Source of the DNA: Azoarcus sp. L1K30
Lineage (GTDB): Bacteria > Pseudomonadota > Gammaproteobacteria > Burkholderiales > Rhodocyclaceae
DNA: 64,000 nucleotides
Direction of reading: 5' to 3'
NCBI RefSeq assembly: GCF_018122735.1
Contig: NZ_JAGRRD010000001.1
Location: 4,647,486 to 4,711,485 of the forward strand
Part shown: piece by piece, positions 1 to 7,684 of the stretch
Numbering within the stretch: position 1 is the first letter of the stretch
How the letters are laid out: every line of letters begins with the position of its first letter
Made by a program: the position numbers and the translations under genes
The notes under the pieces: model-generated
The model's input: only the letters and a program-made list of their open reading frames with translations
What the model was told of the DNA's origin: nothing
The model's database searches: none

Positions 1-28
1 CGCCCCATCCTCGGAGGAGAGAGAGACG

Positions 29-832
29 ATGAGGAATGCACTCAAACCGATCGCAATTGTGGCAGCGCTCGTGATGTCGCACGGGACCGCAGTTGCGCAG
101 TCCACTGCCGACGACATTGCCAAGTATCGCGAGATGATCGCCGATGGCAACCCGTCGGAGCTTTTCGAGATGGAAGGCGAAGAGCTGTGGAAGACGCCAC
201 GCGGGCCGATGAAAGCAACGCTTGAAAAATGCGACCTGGGTATGGGGCCGGGCGTGGTGAAGGGCGCGTCAGCCCGAATGCCGCGCTTCTTCAAGGATAC
301 CGGCAGGGTACAGGATCTGGAGTCGCGCCTGCTGACCTGCATGCAGACCTTGCAGGGCATCGACCCCAAGCTCGTCATCGACGGCAAGTTCAACAGCGGC
401 GAGCGCAAGACTATGGCCGCCCTGGTGGCCTACGTGGTCACACATTCCAAGGGCGACAAGGTCCGGGTTGATATGACGAACCCGCAGATGAAGGAACTCT
501 ATGCTCTGGGCGAGCGTGCCTTCTACTATCGCACCGGGCCGATGGACTTTTCCTGCGCCACCTGTCATGGCGAGGATGGCAAGCGGATCCGTCTGCAGGA
601 CCTGCCCAATCTCACCAAGCATGAGGGGGCCGCGGCAGGCTGGGGCAGCTGGCCAGCCTACCGGGTGTCGAACAGTCAGTTCTGGACCATGCAGCACCGC
701 CTGAACGACTGTTTCCGCCAGCAGCGGACCGCAGAACCCATCTATGCATCCGATGTCACCATCGCGCTGTCGGTCTACATGGCGGCAAAAGCGAATGGCG
801 GCGAGGTGATGACCCCTGGACTGAAGCGCTGA
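29..832 (+). CDS. soxA: SoxA, thiosulfate-oxidising cytochrome c subunit
   Basis: SoxA is the catalytic cytochrome of the periplasmic SoxAX complex, which joins thiosulfate to the SoxY carrier cysteine. The 267-residue product begins with a signal peptide (cleavage likely after about residue 24, AVAQ). It has one CxxCH haem motif (C176, C179, H180) and a C-terminal NDCFRQQR segment whose C228 matches the modified cysteine haem ligand of the family. In the N-terminal lobe, C68 and C104 are present but no CxxCH, so this is a single-haem SoxA. The ATG follows a GGAGGA ribosome site by about 10 bases. soxX starts 13 bases downstream, so the two are co-transcribed. Identity is confident from motif spacing and from the soxX and soxB neighbours. 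Confidence 0.95.
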   Translation: MRNALKPIAIVAALVMSHGTAVAQSTADDIAKYREMIADGNPSELFEMEGEELWKTPRGPMKATLEKCDLGMGPGVVKGASARMPRFFKDTGRVQDLESRLLTCMQTLQGIDPKLVIDGKFNSGERKTMAALVAYVVTHSKGDKVRVDMTNPQMKELYALGERAFYYRTGPMDFSCATCHGEDGKRIRLQDLPNLTKHEGAAAGWGSWPAYRVSNSQFWTMQHRLNDCFRQQRTAEPIYASDVTIALSVYMAAKANGGEVMTPGLKR

Positions 833-845
833 GGAGACACGAGCC

Positions 846-1463
846 ATGAATAGAATACTGATTGCGCCCCTGGCCCTTGCCGTCGCAGTGCTGTCGATAC
901 CTGCCCATGCAACCAGCCCGGAAGAACTCGACATCCGTGCGCGGCAGATGATGAAGGATTCCTTCAAGGACCACGGCATCGCCAAGACCTACCGCATGCT
1001 GCAGCTCGATTTCCAGCAGGCCTGCTCGCAGGCCAAACCGCCCTCGGCCGACGTCATGAAGCAGATCGAGGCCGAACAGATGAAAACCATCAAGTGGCCT
1101 GCCGACGGCAAGTATTTTGGTGACTGGAAGGAGGGCGAGAAGATCGCCATCAGCGGGCGAGGCCTGACCTGGACCGACAAGGCTGGCGCCGAGAATGGCG
1201 GCGGCTGCTACAACTGCCACCAGCTTTCGCATCACGAGATCTCCTACGGCACGATCGGCCCCAGCCTGCTCGAGTACGGCAAGGTGCGCGGCAATTCGGA
1301 TGAGATCGTCAAATACACCTGGGGCAAGCTGTGGAATGCCAAGGCGTATAACGCCTGCAGCAACATGCCTCGCAATGGTGATGCGGGCATCCTGACCGAA
1401 GATCAGATCAGGCATCTGATGGCCTATCTGTTCGATCCGGCTTCCCCGGTCAACAAGCGCTGA
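846..1463 (+). CDS. soxX: SoxX, monohaem cytochrome c subunit of SoxAX
   Basis: SoxX is the electron-accepting partner of SoxA in the periplasm. The 205-residue precursor has a short signal peptide (hydrophobic run at about residues 5-18 ending in AHA) and one haem motif CYNCH (C121, C124, H125). A downstream NMPR segment can supply the axial methionine. The length is in the upper range for SoxX. The start follows a GAGGAGAC ribosome site just after the soxA stop, which implies translational linkage. A hairpin with a T-run directly follows the stop, so soxB may receive fewer transcripts or use its own promoter. Confidence 0.94.
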   Translation: MNRILIAPLALAVAVLSIPAHATSPEELDIRARQMMKDSFKDHGIAKTYRMLQLDFQQACSQAKPPSADVMKQIEAEQMKTIKWPADGKYFGDWKEGEKIAISGRGLTWTDKAGAENGGGCYNCHQLSHHEISYGTIGPSLLEYGKVRGNSDEIVKYTWGKLWNAKAYNACSNMPRNGDAGILTEDQIRHLMAYLFDPASPVNKR

Positions 1464-1478
1464 AACGTTCTCCCGTCC

Positions 1479-1511
1479 GGCCCGGTCCGTGACACGGCCG
1501 GGCCATTTTTT
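1479..1511 (+). terminator. Rho-independent terminator-like hairpin after soxX
   Basis: GGCCCGG-T-CCGTG pairs with CACGGCCGGGCC (one bulged T, 2-base loop), followed directly by six T residues at 1506-1511. It lies in the 99-base gap before soxB, so it may attenuate read-through inside the sox cluster. Confidence 0.7.
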
Positions 1512-1562
1512 CGCCCGCATTGCCGTTGCCCGCCCATTTTGCATGACGAAAGGATTCAGACC

Positions 1563-3287
1563 ATGAGCATGAATCGCCGCGAGTTTCTCCAGGTTCTGGC
1601 TGTTGCCGCTGCCGGTGGAATGACACTGCACAGCGATATTGCGAGCGCAGAGAAGGCCGCAGACAAACTCTACGATGTGCCGAAGTTCGGCAATGTCAGC
1701 CTGTTGCACATGACCGATTGTCATGCGCAGTTGCTGCCGATCTATTTCCGCGAACCGAACGTCAACCTCGGGGTCGGTGACATGCTCGGCAAGGCACCCC
1801 ATGTCGTTGGCGAGACGTTTCTCAAGACCTTCGGCATCAAGCCCGGTGGTGCGGAGGCGCACGCCTTCACCTATCTCAATTTCGTCGAGGCTGCCAGGCA
1901 TTACGGCAAGGTGGGCGGATTTGCGCACCTGTCCACGCTGGTCAAGAAAATGAAGGCGAGTCGCCCGGGTGCGCTGCTGCTTGATGGCGGCGACACGTGG
2001 CAGGGCTCGGGTACTGCACTGTGGACCAATGCTCAGGACATGGTCGACGCATGCAAGCTGCTGGGCGTGGATGTGATGACGCTGCACTGGGAATCGACCT
2101 ACGGCGCCGAGCGGGTGAAGGAGATCGAAGAGAAGGACTTTGCCGGCAAGATCGATATCGTGGCGCAGAACGTACGGACCACCGACTTCGAGGATCCGGT
2201 GTTCAAGCCCTACGTGATCAAGAATATCAACGGCGTTCCAGTGGCGATCGTCGGTCAGGCCTTCCCCTACACGCCAATTGCAAACCCGCGCTGGATGACG
2301 CCGAACTGGAGTTTCGGCATCCAGGAGCAGGGCATGCAGGAGGCCGTCAATGCCGCGCGCGCGGAAGGCGCCCAAGTCGTCGTCGTGCTTTCGCACAACG
2401 GCATGGATGTCGATCTCAAGCTCGCCAGCAGGGTGACCGGTATCGATGCCATTTTCGGCGGACACACGCACGATGGCATGCCCGCGCCCACCGTGGTCAG
2501 CAATCCCGGCGGCAGGACGCTGGTGACCAATGCCGGATCGAATGGCAAGTTCCTCGGCGTCATGGACTTCGATGTGCGTGGCGGCAAGGTGGTGGATTTC
2601 CGCTACAAGCTGTTGCCCGTATTCGCCAACATGCTTGCCGCCGACAAGGAAATGGCTGCTTTCATCGACAAGGTACGCGCCCCCTTCATCGAAAAACTGT
2701 CGGAGAAGCTCGCGGTCACCGAGGGTATGCTGTATCGGCGCGGCAACTTCAACGGCTCCTGGGATCAGTTGCTGGTCGATGCGTTGATCGCGGAGAAGGG
2801 GGCCGAGATCGCGTTCTCGCCAGGCTTCCGTTGGGGGACCTCGCTGCTGCCCGGCGACACCATCACCATGGAGCATCTGCTCGATCAGACGGCCATCACC
2901 TATCCGTGGACCACGGTGACGGAAATGAGCGGCGAGATGATCAAGACCGTGCTCGAAGACGTGGCCGACAACCTGTTCAACCCCGATCCCTATTATCAGC
3001 AGGGCGGCGACATGGTGCGGGTCGGCGGACTTCAGTACAGCTGCGACCCGAACGCCGGCATGGGCAAGCGCATCGACAACATGATGCTCGCGGGCAAGCG
3101 CATCGAGCCCGGCAAGACCTACAAGGTCGCCGGCTGGGCGCCGGTGTCCGAGGCCGCTAAAGATGCCGGTCCGGCGGTATGGGATGTGGTGGCCAACTAC
3201 CTTCGCGGACAGAAGGTGATTTCGCAACGTCCGCTCAATCTGCCCACGCTCAAGGGCATGGGGGGCAATCCGGGCGTGGCTGTCTGA
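1563..3287 (+). CDS. soxB: SoxB, thiosulfohydrolase
   Basis: SoxB is the periplasmic dimanganese hydrolase that releases sulfate from the SoxY cysteine S-thiosulfonate. The 574-residue protein starts with a twin-arginine signal (MNRREFL plus a hydrophobic stretch), consistent with export after folding and cofactor insertion. Metal ligands of the 5'-nucleotidase/SoxB fold are visible: D52 and H54 (TDCHAQ), SHNGMD around H278 and GGHTHDG with H301 and H303. A LHWESTYG segment replaces the GNHE box of true nucleotidases, as is usual in SoxB. I chose the ATG at 1563 because GAAAGGA (1548-1554) sits 8 bases upstream; a TTG at 1539 is in frame but lacks a ribosome site. The gene converges on aceK. 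Confidence 0.95.
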   Translation: MSMNRREFLQVLAVAAAGGMTLHSDIASAEKAADKLYDVPKFGNVSLLHMTDCHAQLLPIYFREPNVNLGVGDMLGKAPHVVGETFLKTFGIKPGGAEAHAFTYLNFVEAARHYGKVGGFAHLSTLVKKMKASRPGALLLDGGDTWQGSGTALWTNAQDMVDACKLLGVDVMTLHWESTYGAERVKEIEEKDFAGKIDIVAQNVRTTDFEDPVFKPYVIKNINGVPVAIVGQAFPYTPIANPRWMTPNWSFGIQEQGMQEAVNAARAEGAQVVVVLSHNGMDVDLKLASRVTGIDAIFGGHTHDGMPAPTVVSNPGGRTLVTNAGSNGKFLGVMDFDVRGGKVVDFRYKLLPVFANMLAADKEMAAFIDKVRAPFIEKLSEKLAVTEGMLYRRGNFNGSWDQLLVDALIAEKGAEIAFSPGFRWGTSLLPGDTITMEHLLDQTAITYPWTTVTEMSGEMIKTVLEDVADNLFNPDPYYQQGGDMVRVGGLQYSCDPNAGMGKRIDNMMLAGKRIEPGKTYKVAGWAPVSEAAKDAGPAVWDVVANYLRGQKVISQRPLNLPTLKGMGGNPGVAV

Positions 3288-3309
3288 CGCCGCGGGAGGC
3301 CTCGATCAT

Positions 3310-5064
3310 TCACTGCCTGCCGGGGTAGAGATTGCACAAGCGCAGCGCCTGCGGGTAGGGGAAAAAATCCTCCACGTGGCCGCTGCGGATGCTGTCCTGC
3401 GCCTTGCGCCAGAATTCAGGGGCGAGCAGCTCGCGGTGGTATTTGAGGAAGGCCCTGCGCACACGCGGCGCCCCGAGCAGAAAGGTGGCGAACTCTTCCG
3501 GAAAGACGTCCATCGGTGCCGCAGAGTACCAGGGCTCGGCCGCCATCTCCATCTCTTCGTAGGGGGCCGGGGGGATGTGGCGGAAATTCATGTCGGTCAT
3601 GTACTCGATTTCGTCGTAATCATAGAACACGACCCGCCCGTAACGGGTCACGCCGAAATTCTTCCACAGCATGTCGCCGGGAAAGATATTGGCGATGGCC
3701 AGTTCGCGAATGGCGTTGCCGTACTCGCGCACCGCCTCTTCCACGTCCTCGTCGTTTGCCTGTTCGAGATGAATGTTGAGTGGCGTCATCCTGCGCTCGA
3801 TGTACAGGTGCTTGATCACGATCGACTCGCCGTCGATCTCGAACGAGGAGGGGGCGAGCCGGGCAAGCTCGTCGAGCAGCTCGGGATGAAAGCGCGACCG
3901 CGGCAGCGCGCCGTAGGAGAACTCCAGCGTGTCCGCCATGCGCCCGACCCGGTCGACGTGCTTGACCATCAGGTACTTGCGCTTGACGGTGGCGCGATCC
4001 ATGTTCTTCGACGCGCCGAACACATCCTTGATGATCTTGAACACATAGGGGTAGGACGGCAGCGTGAAGACCAGCATCACCATGCCGCGAATGCCGGGGG
4101 CAATGATGAAGCGGTCGTTGGAGTGACGCAGGTGGGCAAGGAGGTCGCGAAAGAAGATGGTCTTGCCCTGCTTGCCCAGCCCGAGCATGGTGTACAACTC
4201 GCTGCGTGGCTTGTGCGGCAGGATTGAACGCAGGAACTGCACGTATCCCGAGGGCACCTCCATATCGACCAGAAAATAGGCGCGAGACAGCGAGAACAGT
4301 ACCGAGATGCGCCACGGGTCGAGGATCAGCGTGTCGATGTAGAGCTTGCCGGCGCTGTTGTGGCGTATGGCCAGTGTGAATGGGTCGTCCTGGTAGCCGT
4401 TGACGACCTTGCCGATGATATAGGCGGTCTTGTTGCGATAGAAGGCGGCGTACAGCACCTGGATCTGGCAGTTCACTTCCATCTCGGGCCACTTGCCCAG
4501 ATGTGAATGCGCTGCGCGCAGGACGAGGCCGACATCGCGGTCGAGGTCGTCGAAGGGCCGTTGCCAGTCGAAGTCCTCGACGATGCGTTTCAGGGTGGCG
4601 CGCAGTCCGCCGTCCTGCGGGTAATAGCTCGAATAGACCGGCGGATACGATTCGATGTACTCGGTCGAGGTGGCCGGACGGGCGAAGATGTAATCGTTGT
4701 TGAAATAGGTCCGATGCAGGATCTTGCAGCACACCGAATTGAAGAAGGTCTCGGCAAGCTCCGGCTGCTTGTGCCGGATCAGCATGCCGATGAAGTGGAG
4801 CTTGACCTGCTGCCAGGTCGCGTCGTCGAGCGAGTCGGCGTCGAACTCCTCGTGAAGTCGGCGAACGGTTTCGTCGACGCGGTCGTCGTAGAACTGCACG
4901 CGCTCGCGAACGGCATCGAGTTGCGCCTGCCATTGTCCGGACTCGAACATGTCCTTGGCCCGGCGCGACGTCTCGCGAAAGATCCGGTAATGCTTGTTGA
5001 AGCCTTCGATCAGGGTCTGCGCGATGGCTTGCGCAACCGGGTTCTCGCTGCCCGAAGAATCCAT
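3310..5064 (-). CDS. aceK: AceK, isocitrate dehydrogenase kinase/phosphatase
   Basis: AceK phosphorylates and dephosphorylates isocitrate dehydrogenase, diverting carbon into the glyoxylate shunt during growth on acetate-type substrates. The 584-residue product matches the usual length (578 in E. coli). It carries the nucleotide-binding stretch after APGIRG, including YVFKIIKD, and the C-terminal kinase core with FGVTRYGRVVFYDYDE. An upstream extension to 5133 is open, but the ATG at 5064 has a GAGGGT ribosome site and gives the normal N terminus. Its substrate gene icd starts 245 bases away on the other strand, so kinase and target share one divergent regulatory region. In enterobacteria aceK instead sits in the aceBAK operon. 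Confidence 0.95.
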   Translation of the reverse strand: MDSSGSENPVAQAIAQTLIEGFNKHYRIFRETSRRAKDMFESGQWQAQLDAVRERVQFYDDRVDETVRRLHEEFDADSLDDATWQQVKLHFIGMLIRHKQPELAETFFNSVCCKILHRTYFNNDYIFARPATSTEYIESYPPVYSSYYPQDGGLRATLKRIVEDFDWQRPFDDLDRDVGLVLRAAHSHLGKWPEMEVNCQIQVLYAAFYRNKTAYIIGKVVNGYQDDPFTLAIRHNSAGKLYIDTLILDPWRISVLFSLSRAYFLVDMEVPSGYVQFLRSILPHKPRSELYTMLGLGKQGKTIFFRDLLAHLRHSNDRFIIAPGIRGMVMLVFTLPSYPYVFKIIKDVFGASKNMDRATVKRKYLMVKHVDRVGRMADTLEFSYGALPRSRFHPELLDELARLAPSSFEIDGESIVIKHLYIERRMTPLNIHLEQANDEDVEEAVREYGNAIRELAIANIFPGDMLWKNFGVTRYGRVVFYDYDEIEYMTDMNFRHIPPAPYEEMEMAAEPWYSAAPMDVFPEEFATFLLGAPRVRRAFLKYHRELLAPEFWRKAQDSIRSGHVEDFFPYPQALRLCNLYPGRQ

Positions 5065-5309
5065 TTCAGAACCCTCATGAGGTGAGGTCGTGCTCGCCGG
5101 CTCGGGGCCGGAAACTGCTGCCGATTCTAGCATTCAGTGTCGCCGCGGGCCGCGTCGCCGATTCTTCCGAACCTCGCCGAGTTCGTCCATAATCAATTGA
5201 CCGGTGGCTCAGCGGCCGGCATTTCCGCCTGGACCGCCCGTCCGGGTTGCCGCCGCCAACGGTGGTCGCAGCCCCGCAATTCCAACCACAGCACAGTGAG
5301 GGAAGAGCA

Positions 5310-6554
5310 ATGAGCGAATCCAGGATCACGGTACCCGCAGACGGCCAGAAGATCGTTCCGGGTCAGGCCATTCCCGACAATCCGATCATTCCCTTCATCG
5401 AAGGCGATGGTATCGGCGTGGACATCACGCCGGTGATGATCAAGGTCATCGACGCGGCGGTCGCCAAGGCCTACGGGGGCAAGAAGAAAATCCACTGGAT
5501 GGAAGTCTTTGCCGGCGAGAAATCCACCCGCATCTACGGTCCGGACGAATGGTTGCCGCAGGAGACACTGGGCGCATTGAAGGCGTATTCAGTATCGATC
5601 AAGGGGCCGATGACGACGCCGGTCGGCGGCGGTATCCGCTCGCTGAACGTGGCGCTGAGGCAGGAGCTCGATCTCTATCAGTGCGTGCGTCCGGTCCGCT
5701 ATTTCAAGGGCGTGCCGTCGCCGCTGAAGGATCCGAGCAAGGTCGACATGGTGATCTTTCGCGAAAACACCGAGGACATCTATGCCGGTATCGAGTGGCC
5801 TGCGGAGTCCGAAGGAGCGAAAAAGGTCATCAAGTTCCTGACCGAGGAGATGGGGGTCACCAAGATCCGCTTCCCCGATACCTCCGGGATCGGCATCAAA
5901 CCGGTCTCCAGGGAGGGCACCAACCGCCTGGTGCGCGCAGCGATCCGGTATGCGATCGACAATGACCGCCGCAACGTCACCATCGTGCATAAGGGCAACA
6001 TCATGAAGTACACCGAAGGTGGCTTCCGCGACTGGGCGTACGCACTGGCAAAGGCCGAGTTCGGTGCGGTGCCGATCGACGGCGGGCCGTGGTGCAGCTT
6101 CAAGCATCCGAATACGGGTCGTGAGATCGTCGTCAAGGACGCGATCGCCGATGCCTTCCTGCAGCAGATCCTGTTGCGTCCGGGCGAGTATGACGTGATT
6201 GCCTGCTGCAATCTTAACGGCGACTACATCTCCGACGCGCTGGCGGCCGAGGTGGGCGGGATCGGCATTGCGCCAGGTGCAAACATTTCCGACCAGTATG
6301 CGTGCTTCGAGGCGACACATGGCACTGCGCCGAAGTACGCGGGACTCGACAAGGTGAATCCCGGGTCGCTGATCCTGTCGGCCGAAATGATGCTGCGCCA
6401 TCTGGGGTGGACCGATGCGGCCGATCTCGTGATCCATGCAATGGAGGCGGCGATCGGCGACAAGGTGGTGACCTACGACTTTGCACGGCTGATGGAAGGC
6501 GCTTCCGAGGTGAGTTGCTCGGCTTTTGGCGACGCGATGATTGAGCGTATGTAG
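5310..6554 (+). CDS. icd: NADP-dependent isocitrate dehydrogenase
   Basis: This is the TCA-cycle enzyme converting isocitrate to 2-oxoglutarate with NADPH. The product is 414 residues, close to E. coli Icd (416). The substrate loop [12 protein letters not shown] is intact. S111 aligns with E. coli Ser113, the serine that AceK phosphorylates, so control by the neighbouring kinase is plausible. [18 protein letters not shown] and the C-terminal [11 protein letters not shown] segments are typical. The ATG at 5310 follows GAGGGAAGAG; an in-frame upstream extension to 5247 lacks a ribosome site and family homology. The gene is convergent with the universal stress gene at 6649. Confidence 0.96.
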   Translation: MSESRITVPADGQKIVPGQAIPDNPIIPFIEGDGIGVDITPVMIKVIDAAVAKAYGGKKKIHWMEVFAGEKSTRIYGPDEWLPQETLGALKAYSVSIKGPMTTPVGGGIRSLNVALRQELDLYQCVRPVRYFKGVPSPLKDPSKVDMVIFRENTEDIYAGIEWPAESEGAKKVIKFLTEEMGVTKIRFPDTSGIGIKPVSREGTNRLVRAAIRYAIDNDRRNVTIVHKGNIMKYTEGGFRDWAYALAKAEFGAVPIDGGPWCSFKHPNTGREIVVKDAIADAFLQQILLRPGEYDVIACCNLNGDYISDALAAEVGGIGIAPGANISDQYACFEATHGTAPKYAGLDKVNPGSLILSAEMMLRHLGWTDAADLVIHAMEAAIGDKVVTYDFARLMEGASEVSCSAFGDAMIERM

Positions 6555-6648
6555 TTGCGGCGGCCGGTGGGTCATCCGCGATGGCCGGTGTGACGTGCGG
6601 GCCCGTCATCCGCGGAGGATGTCGGGGCCGCGGCGCGTCGGACGGTGG

Positions 6649-7104
6649 CTAGTGCTCGCCGCGAACGATCAGCACCGAGATATTGACCTTGCGCACGAGG
6701 TTCTCCGCGACGCTGCCAAGTAGCAGGCGCCGGAAGCCGCGGCGTCCATGCGAGCCCACAATCAGCAGGTCCGCACCGGACTTCTCCACCGCACTGGCGA
6801 TCTGGTCCGCCGCGTGCAGATCTTCGGCGGCCATGAATCGTTCGCGTGGTTCGACACCTGCCGCACGTGCCTTCTCAACCGCCTCCTTGAGCGTATTGCG
6901 TCCGCCGTCGAGGAGGGCGTCCTGCATCTTGCCGTGATCGATCAGCGTCACCCCGTGGTTGGAAAAGGACTGCAGCATCGATTCGTCCACAGCGTGCGCG
7001 ATCTCGAGCACTGCATTGTGCAGTCGCGCGAGTGAAATGGCTTCGTCCAGCGCCCTGCCGGAAGTGTGGCTGTCATCGACTGCCACCAGAATATGTTTGT
7101 ACAT
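6649..7104 (-). CDS. Universal stress protein (UspA family, single domain)
   Basis: This is a 151-residue cytoplasmic single-domain Usp. It begins MYKHILVAVDDS and ends with the ATP-binding signature VGSHGRRGFRRLLLGSVAE (G-2x-G-9x-G-S pattern), so it probably binds ATP. Two adjacent ATG codons (7107 and 7104) are possible; AGGAG sits 5 bases before the second, which I prefer. It is divergent from the DUF4212/symporter operon. The exact physiological role of individual Usp proteins cannot be read from sequence. Confidence 0.9.
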   Translation of the reverse strand: MYKHILVAVDDSHTSGRALDEAISLARLHNAVLEIAHAVDESMLQSFSNHGVTLIDHGKMQDALLDGGRNTLKEAVEKARAAGVEPRERFMAAEDLHAADQIASAVEKSGADLLIVGSHGRRGFRRLLLGSVAENLVRKVNISVLIVRGEH

Positions 7105-7418
7105 CATGGCTCCTGTGCCCACAAAACTGAACGAAGCCTAGCACTGGCGCGCGGGGCCGTGCATCGGCGTTTTCCTGTAAGGGGCCTGCTTGGCGCGGGA
7201 ACGCGCACCCGTTCAGAAAACCGTCAGGTATCCGCTTGTCTTCAGGGGCTGATTTTCGCGGGGTTGGCATGCTTTCTCTTGTAAACCTGACAAACAAGTT
7301 TCCGTTTGTAAGCCAGAAGTAAGATCCGCGTTCCTATAATCCACCTGCAGTTTTGTCGGCTGGCCGGTTTTCGGCCGGTGCGGTCGCAAAGCAGGCAACA
7401 TTCATCGGAGGAGACATT
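7105..7418. promoter_or_regulatory. Divergent usp / DUF4212-symporter control region with inverted repeats
   Basis: This 314-base gap contains no gene. It holds an inverted repeat ACAAAC-N8-GTTTGT at 7290-7309, partly overlapping a second one, CTTGT-N11-ACAAG (7278-7298). A perfect TATAAT is at 7336-7341, about 78 bases before the DUF4212 start, but no good -35 lies at the proper distance. That pattern is compatible with an activator-dependent promoter whose regulator binds the inverted repeats. The regulator is unknown. Confidence 0.4.
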
Positions 7419-7673
7419 ATGGAAAACAACAGTGCAGCCTATTGGAAGGCGACGCTGGGGCTGTTGACCAAGATCCTGATCATCTGGTTCTTGGTCTCGT
7501 TCGGCGCCGGCATTCTCTTCGCGCCGATGCTCAACAGCATTCATCTGGGTGGTTACCCGCTTGGATTCTGGTTTGCGCAGCAGGGTTCGATTTATGTGTT
7601 CGTCGTGCTGATCTTCTACTACGCGAAGAAGATGGGTGAGCTCGACGAGCGTTTTGACGTTCACGAAGACTGA
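7419..7673 (+). CDS. DUF4212 small subunit of a sodium/solute symporter
   Basis: This is an 84-residue membrane protein with two predicted helices (about residues 16-38 and 50-70) around the family signature GGYPLGFWFAQQGSIYVFV. DUF4212 proteins are encoded directly upstream of VC_2705-type SSS symporters and are regarded as small subunits or chaperones of monocarboxylate (acetate/propionate/lactate-like) uptake. The ATG at 7419 follows a strong GGAGGAG site (7407-7413). The symporter begins 11 bases after its stop. A second, orphan DUF4212 gene lies at 10114-10377. Confidence 0.9.
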   Translation: MENNSAAYWKATLGLLTKILIIWFLVSFGAGILFAPMLNSIHLGGYPLGFWFAQQGSIYVFVVLIFYYAKKMGELDERFDVHED

Positions 7674-7684
7674 GAGGCGAGCAC

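Noticed and set aside
756-3227. An 823-codon open frame on the minus strand
   Set aside because: It is antisense to soxX and soxB, lacks any family motif and arises from high GC third positions of the real genes.
7261-7290. Sigma-54 promoter (TTGGCAT...CTTGT) before the symporter operon
   Set aside because: The GG/GC dinucleotides are not at the required -24/-12 spacing.
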